In this document: in pieces, positions 1 to 10,403 of the stretch
How the letters are laid out: each line of letters opens with the position of its first letter
Numbering within the stretch: position 1 is the stretch's first letter
Virus record (IMG/VR): IMGVR_UViG_3300025870_000004
Location: 1-64,000 of that record
DNA: 64,000 bases
Source: a virus
Reading direction: 5' to 3' (one strand)
Notes under the pieces: model-generated
Seen by the model: only the letters and a program-made list of their open reading frames with translations
What the model was told of the DNA's origin: nothing
Database searches by the model: none
Translations under genes and position numbers: made by a program

Positions 1-3000
1 AGTTCCCGCAGCAAAGTTACCAGATGCGTCACGAGCAACAATCGCAGAACCCGTGTTCGCGTTTGTCGCAGTAGTCGCAGAGTTGTTAACCTTACCCGCA
101 GTCGAAATCGTTGCGAGTTTTGTATCAGCAATTGCGGCACTTGCGTTGATGTCAGCGTTAACAATTGAACCAGCCGTAATCGCAGCACTAAGTGTTACAT
201 TACTCGTTCCGTCAAATGATACGGCCGAAGCGGTGATGTCACCACTAATTGAGAAGTCCTGACCCGAATCAAGGGCATTGGTTGTGAGGGATTTACCTGT
301 TACATCACCAATCAGATTACCTTCAAAGGTTTCTGCAACCAGTGTTGCAAGACTGAATGAAGGGTCAGCAGCGTTAATAGTTCCTGTCGGTGTTGAGTCA
401 TACTCATCAAGGAGTTTCCATTTCTCGTCAGAGATATCAAAGTAGAAACCCATATGGGTATAACCGACACCTGATGTGCCTGTGTTTCTATTCGTGAAGA
501 AACCAGTATCAACATTTACAGGTGACGCAACACCTTCCCATCTATCACCTGAGTCGTGACCCGTGGTTGCACCGAACTCAACCGAAATATTATCAGTTGA
601 ATGAATTTCCTGTGCGTTACCAGTGATTACAACTTTTGTAAGTATAGGTGAGGCAAACGCACTATCATTTCCAAGTGCAACAGCAAAGGTATCAACACCA
701 CCCGCACCAGTTCCTACACCATCAATACGAACATAGTAGGTCTGTGCTGCTGTCCCTGTAAAGTGACCAGAGAAGAAGGCATCGTCAAGACCCGTTCCTG
801 CGAATGTCGTTCCTGCTTCACCAATCGCATCACCTTCATTGAGACGATAGAATGGCGCACCTTGTGTCACATTAGATTGACCCACAGTGGTCTGACTACC
901 CAGAATGGTAAGGTTACCATCCACCTGTAAGTTTGCACCAATATGTGCAGATTGTGTAACACGGAATGAGTTGACCGAGTGATTCTCTCGGTTGACCATC
1001 ATTATACCGTTGTCGGAATCACCAGATACAACAACCCAACCCATACACATCGGGAAGTTTGGATATGCTGGAGGTGTATTTGTTATACCACCCGCTGTTG
1101 CGGCAGATACAAAGAACTGTTGGTCAGCACTTAGACTTGCAGTATTAACGTTGGTTAATTGACCCTGTAGCAACAACATACCATAACTGTTGTTCGCAAT
1201 GTCGTGTGCTGCAAGACCCTGTGCGTTGTATGCAGAAGAACTAGATGCATCCGAAAGTGTGACAGTCGGAACATTTTGTGCGCCCGAGGTGTAGTTACCA
1301 CTGAAGTAAAGAGCTGAACCTTTCTTTATTACCGAACCACTGTTGTTGAACACTCTTTGATGTTCTTGTGTGCCCAGTTCAATGGGAAGTCCATTGATGT
1401 CATTATAATAGTTTAGATTCTTGCGTTCATTATCATAGAACAATAAACCTTCACTATATGGTTGATGATTAGAGAATGTTGTTGTATCAAACTGAACATT
1501 CAGAAGTGATGCGGAGTCTGCTACGAGTTGTGTCGTTTTCAGTTTATTCTCAACACGCAAGTCACCGAAGTGTTCGGTCGAACCATCAACAAGAATAACA
1601 CCGTTATTTGAGTCAGCGACAATAACGCGACCAATATGTTGTGGGAAACCAGTATCAACCGTTACAGTTGTTTCTGTTACGACGCCCGCAGAGTCAGGAG
1701 ACAAGAACAGAACATTACCTTCTGTCATACCACCTGTGTTGACATTACGAACCAGACCGTAACGAGTTACCCAACCATTCGCGTTATTTGGAATATCCAT
1801 AGTCGCAAGACCGAATGACTTACCTGTGGTAGAGGTGTTCGCTCTTGCTTTTGTGACAAGCGGGTGACCGTCAGTTTCAGTTCCAGAGATATATACTGCA
1901 TCACCGTTGCTGATTGCCGCACCAGTTTCGTTTTTCACATACAAGAACATTTCTTGACCGATGTTTAGATTTACATCTGGATTAGAATTTTGTGGTGTGC
2001 TAAGTCTAACCGATAAACCTTTGTCGCGGGCAGAGTCGAAATACAATGAACCCGCAGTCTGTGAGAATGCAGTGGTCTGTGGAATAAATCGAATGCCCTT
2101 TGATACCGCACTATCTTGAGTGACCTTACCAAACGTGACATCATTTGTCGTTCCGACTGCCTGACCAATACTGATTTGACCAGAAGCACTATCATATGTA
2201 ACACCTGTTCCAGATTGTAAAGCATTTCTTGAGAGTGTGACAAGATTTGCGGAGTCCACATTGAACTCACCAGTAGATGAGTTGTATACGAGACCTTTAT
2301 TTCCAGTCAGATGCGCTCTTACTTCAGATGCAGATGGGCCAGTGTATGTGAATACACCCGTTGAATTGTTATATGATAAAGAACCATCGTTGCCAGCATC
2401 TGTTACAGATATTAATGCTCTAACTCCAGCGGAATCAATCTCAGCTCTTGATATTGAGAACTCACCAGTTCCACTATTGTATATCAGGTCTCCGCCCGCA
2501 GAGAACATACCTTTAACATTAGCGGAGTCAATATTGAATTCACCATTTGTTACTGACAAACCTTTGTTTGCGGTCAGATGCGCTCTGACTTCAGATGGAG
2601 ATGGGCCAGTGTATGTGAATACACCAGTCGCACTATCGTATATGAGTGACCCATCACCACCCGCATCATTTACAAGCAATGATGCCTTTGCATCACTGTC
2701 TGCCCTCGCAGTGGTGTAATAGAGATTAGAACCTTCTGATAGGTCAGAGGTAGACTTGGCAGTAAACGCCGCATCAATGTCTGAGTCAACTCTTACTGTG
2801 GTGTAATAGAGGTTTGTTCCTTCAGATACGTCTGTGGTTGATTTCGTAACAAACGCTGCATCAATGTCTGAGTCAACTCTTACTGTGGTGTAATAGAGGT
2901 TTGTTCCTTCAGATACGTCTGTGGTTGATTTCGTAACGAGTCGAATATCAAAGTCACTATCTGCTCTTGCGGTAGTGTAGTAAAGATTAGAACCTTCTGA

Positions 3001-5676
3001 TAGGTCAGATGTAGACTTCGCAACAAACGCTGCATCAATATCTGAATCTACGCGAACTGTCGTGTAGTAAAGATTTGTTCCCTCTGCAACATTAGTTGTT
3101 GTTTTGGTAGCAAGTCTTACATCAAAGTCACTATCCGCTCTTGCAGTAGTGTAATAGAGGTTTGTTCCTTCAGGTAGTTGACCCGTATTTGCATCGCCGA
3201 GGTCACTGTCAAAGTTTGCCTTTGTGTATACACTCTCTACATCAAATGAGAACTGACCCGCAGCACTATCATATGACAGGTCACCCGATGCAGAGAACAA
3301 GTTACGAATTGTAGTTGTTGTCTGTGCATCCACATTATCAAAACGAATGTTCGTAATGGTCGCAGAGTCGAATGTTGCCTGACTTCCTGTCAGTTGAGTG
3401 TTCGCAAGGTTTGTAATCGTTGCACTATCAACTGTCGCATTTGTGATGGTCGCAGTGGTCGATTTTATAGTTGTAATATCAGCACTATCGATAGTCGCCT
3501 GTGAACCAGTGAACTGAGTGTTCGCAAGGTTTGTAATCGTCGCGCTATCAAATGATGCTGAGTCGGTATGAATAGATTGAGCAGTCAGAACATTGAAACT
3601 TGCACTATCAATTTGTGTCTGTAATCGTGTCGCAAAATCACTATCAAAGTTTGCTTGACTGTAGATTTGTTCAACATCAATCGAGAAACGACCTGTTGAA
3701 CTGTCGTATGTCATATCTCCGCCAGCACTAAAGTGTGCGCGAACCTCACTAGACGATGGCCCCGTGTATGTGAATACACCAGTCGCACTATCATAAGACA
3801 GTGAACCATCACCACCCGTATCGTTGACAAGGAGAGATGCCTTCGCATCAGAGTCAGCACGAGCAGTTGTGTAATAGAGGTTTGTGCCTTCCGCAACATC
3901 AGAAGTTGTTTTGGTTGCAAGTCTTACATCAAAGTCACTATCCGCTCTTGTGGTCGTATAGTAAAGATTTGTTCCCTCTACAAGATTACTCGTTGTATAT
4001 GGGTCGAGTGTAATCGTTGTGAGGAATGTTGCACCATCAGCAGTGCCGATGGAGAGATTGCCGTTTGCAGAGTCGAATGAGAATGAGGATACACCCGCAA
4101 CCGCGACTGAACCCGCACTGTCAAGTTGACCCTGTGCGTTTACTGTGAAGACAGGAATCTGAGATGCAGAACCATATGTCGCTGCGGTAACACCCGTGTT
4201 CGTTATAGAAATCGTATCTGTCGAACTATCGTAGGTGATACCCGTGCCACCGTCAAGGGCTGCACCTAAGTCACTGTCGAAATTAGATTTTGTATAGACT
4301 TGTTCTACATCAAAGGAGAACACACCTGTTGAACTATCATAGGACAAGTCACCAGCAGAGGAGAAGTATCCACGAATACTTCCGATAGATGTTGTATCAC
4401 CCAACGCACTATCAAAACGACCACGAGTATAATACAGGTTAGTCCCTTCAGTGATATCACTTGTCGTGTTGGTCAGTGTGGTGAACTTCAGTGTTCCAAT
4501 ATTGGCACTATCAAAGGTTGCCTGTGAACCAGTGAGTTGAGTGTTTGCCAGATTGGTGATAGTTGCAGAATCAATTCTCGCTTGATTTGAGTATAGTTTG
4601 TATACTTGTTGTTCACCTGTAGATGAGGAGTCAACCAGTCTGTGCCATGAACCACCATGTGCAAAGTATCCCCGACCCGTTGCGTGAACGTGTGCAAACA
4701 TACCATGATAGGTAGACGCACTTGGAAGGTCACCCTCTGTGTTGTATACGTTTCCAAAGAGAATCTTACCAGTTGTCTGGAATGTCTCTGAACCAATTGT
4801 CCAGTAGTCATTTGACTCGTCCCACAGAAGTGACTTGTTTGTATCATCACCACGTTCAATCTCGATACCCGCATCTTCACTGGCTGAACCAGTTGCGTTA
4901 GAGTTCAGAACAATGGTGTTGTCTGCAAGTTGGATTGTCTCTGTGTTGACAATCGTCTGTGTTCCCGATACAGTTAGGTTACCACCAATCGTAAGATTAG
5001 AACCAATCGTAGTAGACCCACCAACAGCGAGACCATTTGTGATTGTGGAACTATCTGCGGATGTTCCCCCAGTGAAAGTCTGCGTTCCAGATACAGTCAG
5101 ATTACCAGCGACATTCAGGTCACTGTGGAATGTTTCCGCAATATCTGTTCTCGCGACATCGGAGTCGTTGAAACTTAATATACCTTCCGAACTATCGAAT
5201 GATAGAATGTCACTGTTTGTTGTGGACAGTTTGATACTGACAGCAGTCTTACCACCATCACTATCAATAATGACAAAGTTACCGTTACTGTCTTTTAAGT
5301 CGAGTGTCCCCAGAGTGATTGTATTTCCTGAAAGGAACAGGTCTCTCCACTTATTGGTAGAACTGCCGAGGTCATATGCCTCGTTACTATCTGGTATAAT
5401 AGAGCCAGTAAATGTCGTGTTGGTAAAAGCAAAGGTATAATCGTTATTATCACTATCAAATGTGACAGTGACATTATCGTCACCTCTGAGATTGGTTACT
5501 TCGTAGTTACCAGTCGAGCTCTTGTATGCCAGAATTGAACCATCAGATTCATTTGCGGTTACATCCACACCACCCAGATTGGTAATGGCAAAAGCACCAG
5601 CGGTAACTCTCTTGACAGGAGTTCCTACTTTTAGTTTTTTGATTTTAATTGTAGGGTCTTGATAAATAATTTTCAT
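1..5676 (-). CDS. Giant repeat-rich virion structural protein, tail fibre-like (3' end outside window)
   Basis: An open frame runs from ATG at 5676 to the left edge, giving 1892 codons with no stop, so the C-terminus is missing. The N-terminus begins [20 protein letters not shown]. The middle carries many 29-residue units of the type [15 protein letters not shown] and further units [22 protein letters not shown], typical of extended trimeric phage fibres. The visible end (DASGNFAAG) resembles lambda/T5-type fibre repeats. Asp-Ser pairs are very frequent. It sits at the distal end of the baseplate block, consistent with a tail or side fibre. It could instead be a neck or whisker fibre. I cannot assign a T4 number. 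Structural role likely, exact role unknown. Confidence 0.8.
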   Translation of the reverse strand, partial: MKIIYQDPTIKIKKLKVGTPVKRVTAGAFAITNLGGVDVTANESDGSILAYKSSTGNYEVTNLRGDDNVTVTFDSDNNDYTFAFTNTTFTGSIIPDSNEAYDLGSSTNKWRDLFLSGNTITLGTLDLKDSNGNFVIIDSDGGKTAVSIKLSTTNSDILSFDSSEGILSFNDSDVARTDIAETFHSDLNVAGNLTVSGTQTFTGGTSADSSTITNGLAVGGSTTIGSNLTIGGNLTVSGTQTIVNTETIQLADNTIVLNSNATGSASEDAGIEIERGDDTNKSLLWDESNDYWTIGSETFQTTGKILFGNVYNTEGDLPSASTYHGMFAHVHATGRGYFAHGGSWHRLVDSSSTGEQQVYKLYSNQARIDSATITNLANTQLTGSQATFDSANIGTLKFTTLTNTTSDITEGTNLYYTRGRFDSALGDTTSIGSIRGYFSSAGDLSYDSSTGVFSFDVEQVYTKSNFDSDLGAALDGGTGITYDSSTDTISITNTGVTAATYGSASQIPVFTVNAQGQLDSAGSVAVAGVSSFSFDSANGNLSIGTADGATFLTTITLDPYTTSNLVEGTNLYYTTTRADSDFDVRLATKTTSDVAEGTNLYYTTARADSDAKASLLVNDTGGDGSLSYDSATGVFTYTGPSSSEVRAHFSAGGDMTYDSSTGRFSIDVEQIYSQANFDSDFATRLQTQIDSASFNVLTAQSIHTDSASFDSATITNLANTQFTGSQATIDSADITTIKSTTATITNATVDSATITNLANTQLTGSQATFDSATITNIRFDNVDAQTTTTIRNLFSASGDLSYDSAAGQFSFDVESVYTKANFDSDLGDANTGQLPEGTNLYYTTARADSDFDVRLATKTTTNVAEGTNLYYTTVRVDSDIDAAFVAKSTSDLSEGSNLYYTTARADSDFDIRLVTKSTTDVSEGTNLYYTTVRVDSDIDAAFVTKSTTDVSEGTNLYYTTVRVDSDIDAAFTAKSTSDLSEGSNLYYTTARADSDAKASLLVNDAGGDGSLIYDSATGVFTYTGPSPSEVRAHLTANKGLSVTNGEFNIDSANVKGMFSAGGDLIYNSGTGEFSISRAEIDSAGVRALISVTDAGNDGSLSYNNSTGVFTYTGPSASEVRAHLTGNKGLVYNSSTGEFNVDSANLVTLSRNALQSGTGVTYDSASGQISIGQAVGTTNDVTFGKVTQDSAVSKGIRFIPQTTAFSQTAGSLYFDSARDKGLSVRLSTPQNSNPDVNLNIGQEMFLYVKNETGAAISNGDAVYISGTETDGHPLVTKARANTSTTGKSFGLATMDIPNNANGWVTRYGLVRNVNTGGMTEGNVLFLSPDSAGVVTETTVTVDTGFPQHIGRVIVADSNNGVILVDGSTEHFGDLRVENKLKTTQLVADSASLLNVQFDTTTFSNHQPYSEGLLFYDNERKNLNYYNDINGLPIELGTQEHQRVFNNSGSVIKKGSALYFSGNYTSGAQNVPTVTLSDASSSSAYNAQGLAAHDIANNSYGMLLLQGQLTNVNTASLSADQQFFVSAATAGGITNTPPAYPNFPMCMGWVVVSGDSDNGIMMVNRENHSVNSFRVTQSAHIGANLQVDGNLTILGSQTTVGQSNVTQGAPFYRLNEGDAIGEAGTTFAGTGLDDAFFSGHFTGTAAQTYYVRIDGVGTGAGGVDTFAVALGNDSAFASPILTKVVITGNAQEIHSTDNISVEFGATTGHDSGDRWEGVASPVNVDTGFFTNRNTGTSGVGYTHMGFYFDISDEKWKLLDEYDSTPTGTINAADPSFSLATLVAETFEGNLIGDVTGKSLTTNALDSGQDFSISGDITASAVSFDGTSNVTLSAAITAGSIVNADINASAAIADTKLATISTAGKVNNSATTATNANTGSAIVARDASGNFAAGT
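2690..3200 (-). repeat. Tandem 87-bp (29-codon) repeats inside the giant fibre-like gene
   Basis: Several consecutive units encode YYTTxRxDSDxDxxxxxKxTxxxxEGTNL. Two adjacent copies starting at 2771 and 2858 are identical over about 80 bases, which implies recent duplication or gene conversion. Related single units recur near 3850-3990 and 4420-4460. Confidence 0.85.
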
Positions 5677-5682
5677 TTTTAT

Positions 5683-6048
5683 TTACTTTGTTACAGATGG
5701 TGAAACTTCGATTTGACCTTCAAGTATTCTCTCAATGATAGTATTTGAGTCACTATCAGTATAAGATAACTCAACATCATAAACATACCGACCTCTCGTT
5801 GTGAGTGTATCGGTTTGAGTGTTTGTTAGAGATAAGGTTACAACACCATCGGCAGATGGTGATGCAATAACAGAGGTGAACTCTAAGGTGTTTGGGTCAT
5901 TAGCCGAGTCAGCATATCTTCTTTTCATTTTTGCTGCGACTGACCTATTTGTCAAATCAAGCGCGCTGCCATTATCATGAACCAGTTCAATTTCGATGGC
6001 GACATCTGTTCCCTGATTAATGACAATATCTTCGTAATTGGTTGACAT
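5683..6048 (-). CDS. Small conserved virion-associated protein
   Basis: 121 aa, beginning MSTNYEDIVINQGTDVAIEI. The composition (alternating polar and hydrophobic strands, no membrane segment) suggests an all-beta domain. Similar short beta domains precede fibres in many phages, where they act as adaptors or N-terminal baseplate-binding modules; this is inference from size and position. It lies 6 bases upstream of the giant fibre gene and 33 bases downstream of a TATAAATA late promoter, so it is the first gene of that late transcript. Confidence 0.6.
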   Translation of the reverse strand: MSTNYEDIVINQGTDVAIEIELVHDNGSALDLTNRSVAAKMKRRYADSANDPNTLEFTSVIASPSADGVVTLSLTNTQTDTLTTRGRYVYDVELSYTDSDSNTIIERILEGQIEVSPSVTK

Positions 6049-6081
6049 GTTAAATACCCATATAAAAACAAATTCTGTTGT

Positions 6082-6089
6082 TATTTATA
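6082..6089 (-). promoter_or_regulatory. T4-type late promoter
   Basis: Exact TATAAATA on the minus strand, 33 bases before the ATG of the 121-aa gene; it would drive that gene and the giant fibre gene. Confidence 0.75.
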
Positions 6090-6110
6090 AGGATTTATTC
6101 GTCAACGAGA

Positions 6111-6785
6111 CTAGAAATTTAACATTATTTCTTCGATGATATCGTCCTGTATACCCAGTGACATGTCGGTTCGGTCAAACATATATGATACGGTGATGCG
6201 CCAACAGTCAGTTTCAGCGGCATGATAGACACGATTATACCACGGTTCACCATATGCACCGAAATATCCTGCCTTACAGTTCCAACCTTTCTCATCTTTC
6301 ATCACGACTTCTTCACCAGTATGGCCATCTACATATTTGAAACAACCATCTCCTGTCTCTGACCAAGAAAAAACGAGATTATATGCAGACGCATTTGCAT
6401 TGTTGTGCCATGAAATAAATCCGTTTGGTGGATACATCACGGTCAATGCATTGTTACGAGCAGACAATATATTACACAGATTATCGTTACATTCACCATA
6501 CTTCTGAAGGAGATTTACGGCATCTGGAGATTTGTGTTTATCGCCAAGGAAATCTATTCTGTCGTGTTTCAATGCATATGAATGTGTGTTATCAGGAAAT
6601 CCTTCGTGTCTTTCGTCCATCGCAATAATCTCGTCACGATATTCACTTCCTACAAAGTGTCTTCTGTCTAGTGCGCTTCCGTTTAGTCGTAATGTTTTAG
6701 AAACAAGCTCACGATTATCGTAATACCATAGAAACTTATTCAAGGCATCCATCACATCAGGATTTTTTATGGGGACATTCTTCAT
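6111..6785 (-). CDS. Putative double-stranded beta-helix (2OG-Fe(II) oxygenase-like) protein
   Basis: 224 aa. The C-terminal half has the order of motifs of a 2-oxoglutarate/Fe(II) oxygenase: SWHNNANASAYNLVFSW, a GDGCFKYVD turn, then YHAAE and WRITVSYMF. The distal His and the Arg that would bind 2-oxoglutarate are present. The proximal motif is H-x-N rather than H-x-D, so activity is uncertain. Its start overlaps the end of the adjacent glycosyltransferase gene by 4 bases, so the two are translationally coupled. Together they form a small modification pair inserted between fibre genes. A structural beta domain is the alternative. Confidence 0.5.
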   Translation of the reverse strand: MKNVPIKNPDVMDALNKFLWYYDNRELVSKTLRLNGSALDRRHFVGSEYRDEIIAMDERHEGFPDNTHSYALKHDRIDFLGDKHKSPDAVNLLQKYGECNDNLCNILSARNNALTVMYPPNGFISWHNNANASAYNLVFSWSETGDGCFKYVDGHTGEEVVMKDEKGWNCKAGYFGAYGEPWYNRVYHAAETDCWRITVSYMFDRTDMSLGIQDDIIEEIMLNF

Positions 6786-7528
6786 ACGATAAGTCTATCT
6801 TTTTTCAATGAACCAGAGTAATGTCTCAAGATTGGTGGTTTACCTTCTTTTGATACTAAGTTTTCATATTGATACTGAGTAAAATAGTTCCACCGAATAT
6901 CATCATCAAAGAAACCAATCTTCAGGTCTTTGTATTTATCTACCTTGTTGACCAACCACCAGAGTGTTGTCTGGTCGAAGTGTTTGAGGTCTTTTCTCCA
7001 TTGTTCATCATTGAACCCATCAGGCTTCCACATATTATTGAGTTGTCTGTTGAACAACTCAAACCAGTCTTCCATGAACTCACGAACTAGAGGATTGGAA
7101 CTGCGATACAGACATACACCACCGCAGAGAGTATACATCTCTCGTCTGCCTTGATAATCGAAATACCTGACCGCATAGAACTTCTCGCGTTCTTTGGTCA
7201 ACTCATGAAAGACCATATCATAATCTTTCATGTTATCCCACACGGTCATGATGTCTTCGTGTTCGCAATCCATGTCTGCGTCAACATACATTGTAATATC
7301 ATAAGGAGTTTGTGCCATACCCCAGAGTTTGGCACGATAGTGGTCATCACAATGTATAATCGTATCCGCAACATCCGCCCGTTCATCAATAAAACGTTCT
7401 TCTGTTACCAGAGTGATTTGCGCTTCGGGATAGAAGTCTTTGATTGATTCTGCTAGGTTGGTCGCGTAGATATAGAAGTTTGAATTTCTTGATGCGACAA
7501 TAACAAAACCTTTACTTGATGTGTTCAT
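6782..7528 (-). CDS. Glycosyltransferase, GT-A fold (GT8-like)
   Basis: 248 aa. N-terminal Rossmann-like strand (FVIVASRNSNFYIYA), then ITMYVDADMDCEHED, where DADMD is the DxD-type motif that binds the metal and the nucleotide sugar in GT-A enzymes. No signal peptide or membrane segment, so probably cytosolic. It overlaps both neighbours (ATGA with the DSBH gene, 17 bases with the upstream 149-aa gene). Its place among Ser/Thr/Asn-rich fibre genes suggests that it may modify virion fibres; that is inference. Three more GT8-like genes lie in the right-hand island. Confidence 0.65.
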   Translation of the reverse strand: MNTSSKGFVIVASRNSNFYIYATNLAESIKDFYPEAQITLVTEERFIDERADVADTIIHCDDHYRAKLWGMAQTPYDITMYVDADMDCEHEDIMTVWDNMKDYDMVFHELTKEREKFYAVRYFDYQGRREMYTLCGGVCLYRSSNPLVREFMEDWFELFNRQLNNMWKPDGFNDEQWRKDLKHFDQTTLWWLVNKVDKYKDLKIGFFDDDIRWNYFTQYQYENLVSKEGKPPILRHYSGSLKKDRLIV

Positions 7529-7961
7529 CTTCTAACGATTCCTTCACAATCATCATAGCATATAGATTTACTTCGGGAATCGACTTGGAGCGTCTCAACT
7601 TAGATTTCAACAGACGATTCTTGGACGCTTTGATTTCAGGAATCTCGAATGTTTCAAGTTTATACTCAAACAACTTTTCAAGTTTCTTGGCTCGTTCATG
7701 CTCAAGTTTCTTTTGTTTGTCAAGTTCGGCTTCTGCCTGTTTTTTTTCAAGACGTTTCTTAGTTGAAGCTTCGATTGATTCGTCACCAAGAAATTCAATG
7801 ACCTCATTGAACATTTCGTTTGGTGTTCCATCGTCATTCAATTTATACAGTTTGTGAACTTGACGGATTTGTTTGTTATCCACCTGTTCTTCACTAATCG
7901 CATTGAGGATTTCCTTTTTAGGTGTTTCCCAAAATGCATTATCTAACCATGTTCTTGCCAC
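7512..7961 (-). CDS. Conserved phage protein with coiled coil, unknown function
   Basis: 149 aa, predicted GTG start (GTGGCAAGAACA) with GGAG seven bases upstream. N-terminal MARTWLDNAFWETPKKEIL is followed by a long Lys/Glu-rich helix (about residues 65-105) that should form a coiled coil, and a basic C-terminal segment (KNRLLKSKLRRSKS). No catalytic motif. It stands between repeat-fibre genes and the glycosyltransferase, and may be a fibre assembly factor, but nothing in the sequence proves it. Confidence 0.6.
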   Translation of the reverse strand: MARTWLDNAFWETPKKEILNAISEEQVDNKQIRQVHKLYKLNDDGTPNEMFNEVIEFLGDESIEASTKKRLEKKQAEAELDKQKKLEHERAKKLEKLFEYKLETFEIPEIKASKNRLLKSKLRRSKSIPEVNLYAMMIVKESLEDEHIK

Positions 7962-7986
7962 TTTATTACTCCTGTAAATGGTTTAG

Positions 7987-7994
7987 TTTATATA
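7987..7994 (-). promoter_or_regulatory. Possible weak late promoter (near-consensus)
   Basis: TATATAAA on the minus strand, 25 bases before the GTG start of the 149-aa gene. It differs from TATAAATA, so this is a weak call. Confidence 0.3.
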
Positions 7995-8002
7995 TAATCG
8001 TT

Positions 8003-10387
8003 TTATGCAGTTCTTACATACAAGGTGTAAGTCTCAATCGTTGATGTTCCAGACCCAATCGTTGTCCCAACATAGTTACCCACGAAGTTACCCGCAAAGT
8101 TTCTTCCGTAATTTGATGTTCGTGTTCTAACATAAGCTCTTGCGTAGTTCCCCTCAAAGTTGCCAGTAAAGTCAGAAGTATATTGACTCGCTCGTGTTCT
8201 AGCATAAGCTCTTGAGAAGTTACCAGCAAAGTTGCCAGCAAAGTCACCAGTATATTGACTTGTCCGTGTTCTAGCATAAGCTCTCGAATAGTTACCCGTA
8301 TAGTTACCAGCAAAGTCACCAGTATATTGACTTACTCGTGTTCTTTGATAAGCTCTTGAGAAGTTCCCCGCATAGTTACCAGTAAAGTCTCCAGTATATT
8401 GACTTGTTCGTGTTCTAGCATAAACTCTTGCGTAGTTCCCCTCATAGTTACCAGCAAAGTCTCCAGTATATTGGCTTGTTCGTGTTCTTTCATAAGCTCT
8501 TGCGTAGTTCCCCTCAAAGTTGCCACCAAAGTCACCAGTATATTGGCTTGTTCGTGTTCTTTCATAAGCTCTTGCGTAGTTCCCCTCATAGTTACCAGCA
8601 AAGTCGCCTACATAATTACCAAGATAATCTGTTGCCCGAGTTCTTGTAAAGTTTCTCGAATAGTCACCCGTGAAGTCACCCGCAAAGTTACCCGCAAAGT
8701 CACCAACAAAGTTACCTTGAAAATTTCTTGTCCAGTTTCTCGTAAATGGAAATCCCTGTAGACTTACTCTAGTGTAATTAACTTGTCTATTTCTAGTAAA
8801 AAGGTATATGCCATAGTTACCAACAAAGTCGCCAGTAAAGTCACCTAAATACCCCGTAAACCTCAAATAGTCACCCGTGAAGTTACCAAGATAATCTGTT
8901 GCCCGAGTTCTAGTTGAAGTTCTCGTTGAGTCTCTCGTTGAATTTCGTGTATATGTTCTTGAGTAGTCGCCAGCAAAGTTGCCTACATAATTACCACCAT
9001 AATCTGTTGCACGAGTTCTAGTTGAGGTTCTTGTAAAGTTTCTCGAATAGTTACCAGTAAAGTTTCTTGAAAAGTTGTTGGTGCTGTTTCGTGTCGAGGT
9101 TCTTGTAAAGTTTCTCGAATAGTTACCAGTAAAGTCTCTTGCAAAGTTGTTGGTGCTGTTTCGTGTCGAGGTTGTTGTAGATGTTACTCTAGAATAGTCA
9201 CCCTGAAAATTTCTTCCGAAGTTGTTGGTGCTGTTTCGTGTCGAGTCTCTTGTAGATGTTACTCTAGTATAGTTACCCGCAAAGTTTCTTGCAAAGTTGT
9301 TGGTGCTGTTTCGTGTCGAGTCTCTTTCAAAGTTTCTTGAATAGTTACCCGCAAAGTTTCTTGAGAAGTCGTTGGTGCTATTTCGCGTTGAGGTTCTTCC
9401 AAAGTTTCTTGAATAGTTACCCGCAAAGTTTCTTGTATAATTAGCTGTAAATGTATTAGTGCTAGTAGATAAAAAGTTTCTTGAATAGTTACCCTCAAAG
9501 TTTCTTGAATAGTTACCCTCAAAGTTTCTTGATGATGTGCGAGTGTAATCTACATCACTTACATTATTGCGCGTATCTGTTGCTGTGCCTCGTGCAGCCC
9601 ATGTTCCTGTGTCTGTTGGCGCACCTTGAGCAGACGAGCGAAGTTGATATGTTCCAACTTTAGTTGTCATAATACGATTCGGGGCGCCTTTGCCAGCCTC
9701 GTCTTTAAAATCGCCAAAGGTATATTTAATCTCAGCATCGGTCATCTCTTGAAGACCTTGAAATGCGCCTAGCTTCCCCGCCGACCTTTTTATATGCACT
9801 GGTCTAACAGTAGTAGGAGCAGACATGGTTTGTCTTCGGTAGAGATTGTATGCTATTGAAGTTCCATCAGTCCTTGTGTCACTGAACACATTTGAAACGT
9901 GTGTGACATAGTCACCAAATGCGACGCCTGTGCCCAATCGAAATGTGCCTGGATATTCAGATGTCATGACACGGGATACAAGTCTATCCGTTAACGTTAT
10001 CATCTCACTATCGCTAAACTCATGAATCTCTGGTTCACCTGAGTTATCGACAAACTCGACGGTTGGTCGGTAATCATCGTAAAAATTGACAGGGGCGCCA
10101 AACGGTGATCCATTTTGTTGGTATAATGTTGTAGTGGTTGTTGTGACTGTAAGTGAACCGTGGTCACCTACATTCTGGTCATAGACTGTATCTGAGAATG
10201 AACCAACAGTTGTGCCGCCAAAGAAAGGGGCGGCGCTGGTTGCTAAATTGCTCGTGGCGTCGCTGTATGCAGCGTATAATTCATTGAGTCGCAATCCCAA
10301 CTGATAAGCGGAATAGTTCTCATCGGTGGATGACATCTCTTTGAGGTCGCCGTTTGTCCCGTCAAGTCTTAGTGGTGTAGTTCCCAT
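8003..10387 (-). CDS. Repeat-built fibre-like protein A (24-residue repeats)
   Basis: 794 aa. Residues 1-280 form a head domain shared with the next gene upstream (SSTDENYSAYQLG; TDTRTDGTSIAYN; GTWAARGTATDTR). Residues about 290-765 are tandem units of 24 residues such as GNYSRNFTRTSTRNSTNNF, changing to GNYARAYERTRTSQYTGD toward the C-terminus. The tail IETYTLYVRTA is identical in the neighbouring paralogue. Long, charged, Asn/Arg/Tyr/Thr-rich repeats suggest an extended fibre. A head domain plus repeat shaft plus conserved cap fits a baseplate-attached fibre, but no family name can be given. The start ATG is 8 bases past CATAAATA. Confidence 0.75.
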   Translation of the reverse strand: MGTTPLRLDGTNGDLKEMSSTDENYSAYQLGLRLNELYAAYSDATSNLATSAAPFFGGTTVGSFSDTVYDQNVGDHGSLTVTTTTTTLYQQNGSPFGAPVNFYDDYRPTVEFVDNSGEPEIHEFSDSEMITLTDRLVSRVMTSEYPGTFRLGTGVAFGDYVTHVSNVFSDTRTDGTSIAYNLYRRQTMSAPTTVRPVHIKRSAGKLGAFQGLQEMTDAEIKYTFGDFKDEAGKGAPNRIMTTKVGTYQLRSSAQGAPTDTGTWAARGTATDTRNNVSDVDYTRTSSRNFEGNYSRNFEGNYSRNFLSTSTNTFTANYTRNFAGNYSRNFGRTSTRNSTNDFSRNFAGNYSRNFERDSTRNSTNNFARNFAGNYTRVTSTRDSTRNSTNNFGRNFQGDYSRVTSTTTSTRNSTNNFARDFTGNYSRNFTRTSTRNSTNNFSRNFTGNYSRNFTRTSTRTRATDYGGNYVGNFAGDYSRTYTRNSTRDSTRTSTRTRATDYLGNFTGDYLRFTGYLGDFTGDFVGNYGIYLFTRNRQVNYTRVSLQGFPFTRNWTRNFQGNFVGDFAGNFAGDFTGDYSRNFTRTRATDYLGNYVGDFAGNYEGNYARAYERTRTSQYTGDFGGNFEGNYARAYERTRTSQYTGDFAGNYEGNYARVYARTRTSQYTGDFTGNYAGNFSRAYQRTRVSQYTGDFAGNYTGNYSRAYARTRTSQYTGDFAGNFAGNFSRAYARTRASQYTSDFTGNFEGNYARAYVRTRTSNYGRNFAGNFVGNYVGTTIGSGTSTIETYTLYVRTA
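8040..9540 (-). repeat. 72-bp coding repeats in fibre-like protein A
   Basis: The gene is a tandem array of 72-base units (24 codons). Copies near 8171 and 8243, for example, share the stretch encoding ARTRTSQYTGD almost unchanged. Two subfamilies are visible, one at about 8040-8620 and one at about 8900-9540. Confidence 0.85.
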
Positions 10388-10395
10388 AGTAACCC

Positions 10396-10403
10396 TATTT
10401 ATG
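10396..10403 (-). promoter_or_regulatory. Near-consensus late promoter overlapping a stop codon
   Basis: CATAAATA on the minus strand. Its TAA is the stop codon of the 1472-aa gene and it ends 8 bases before the ATG of the 794-aa gene. Confidence 0.4.

Noticed and set aside
8399-8761. Long antisense reading frames opposite the fibre repeats
   Set aside because: They follow from the repetitive codons of the fibre gene; no ribosome-binding site and Cys/Ser-rich low-complexity translation.
8040-9540. Regular short DNA repeats that look like a CRISPR array
   Set aside because: The units are contiguous 72-bp in-frame coding repeats without unique spacers, inside an intact 794-codon gene.
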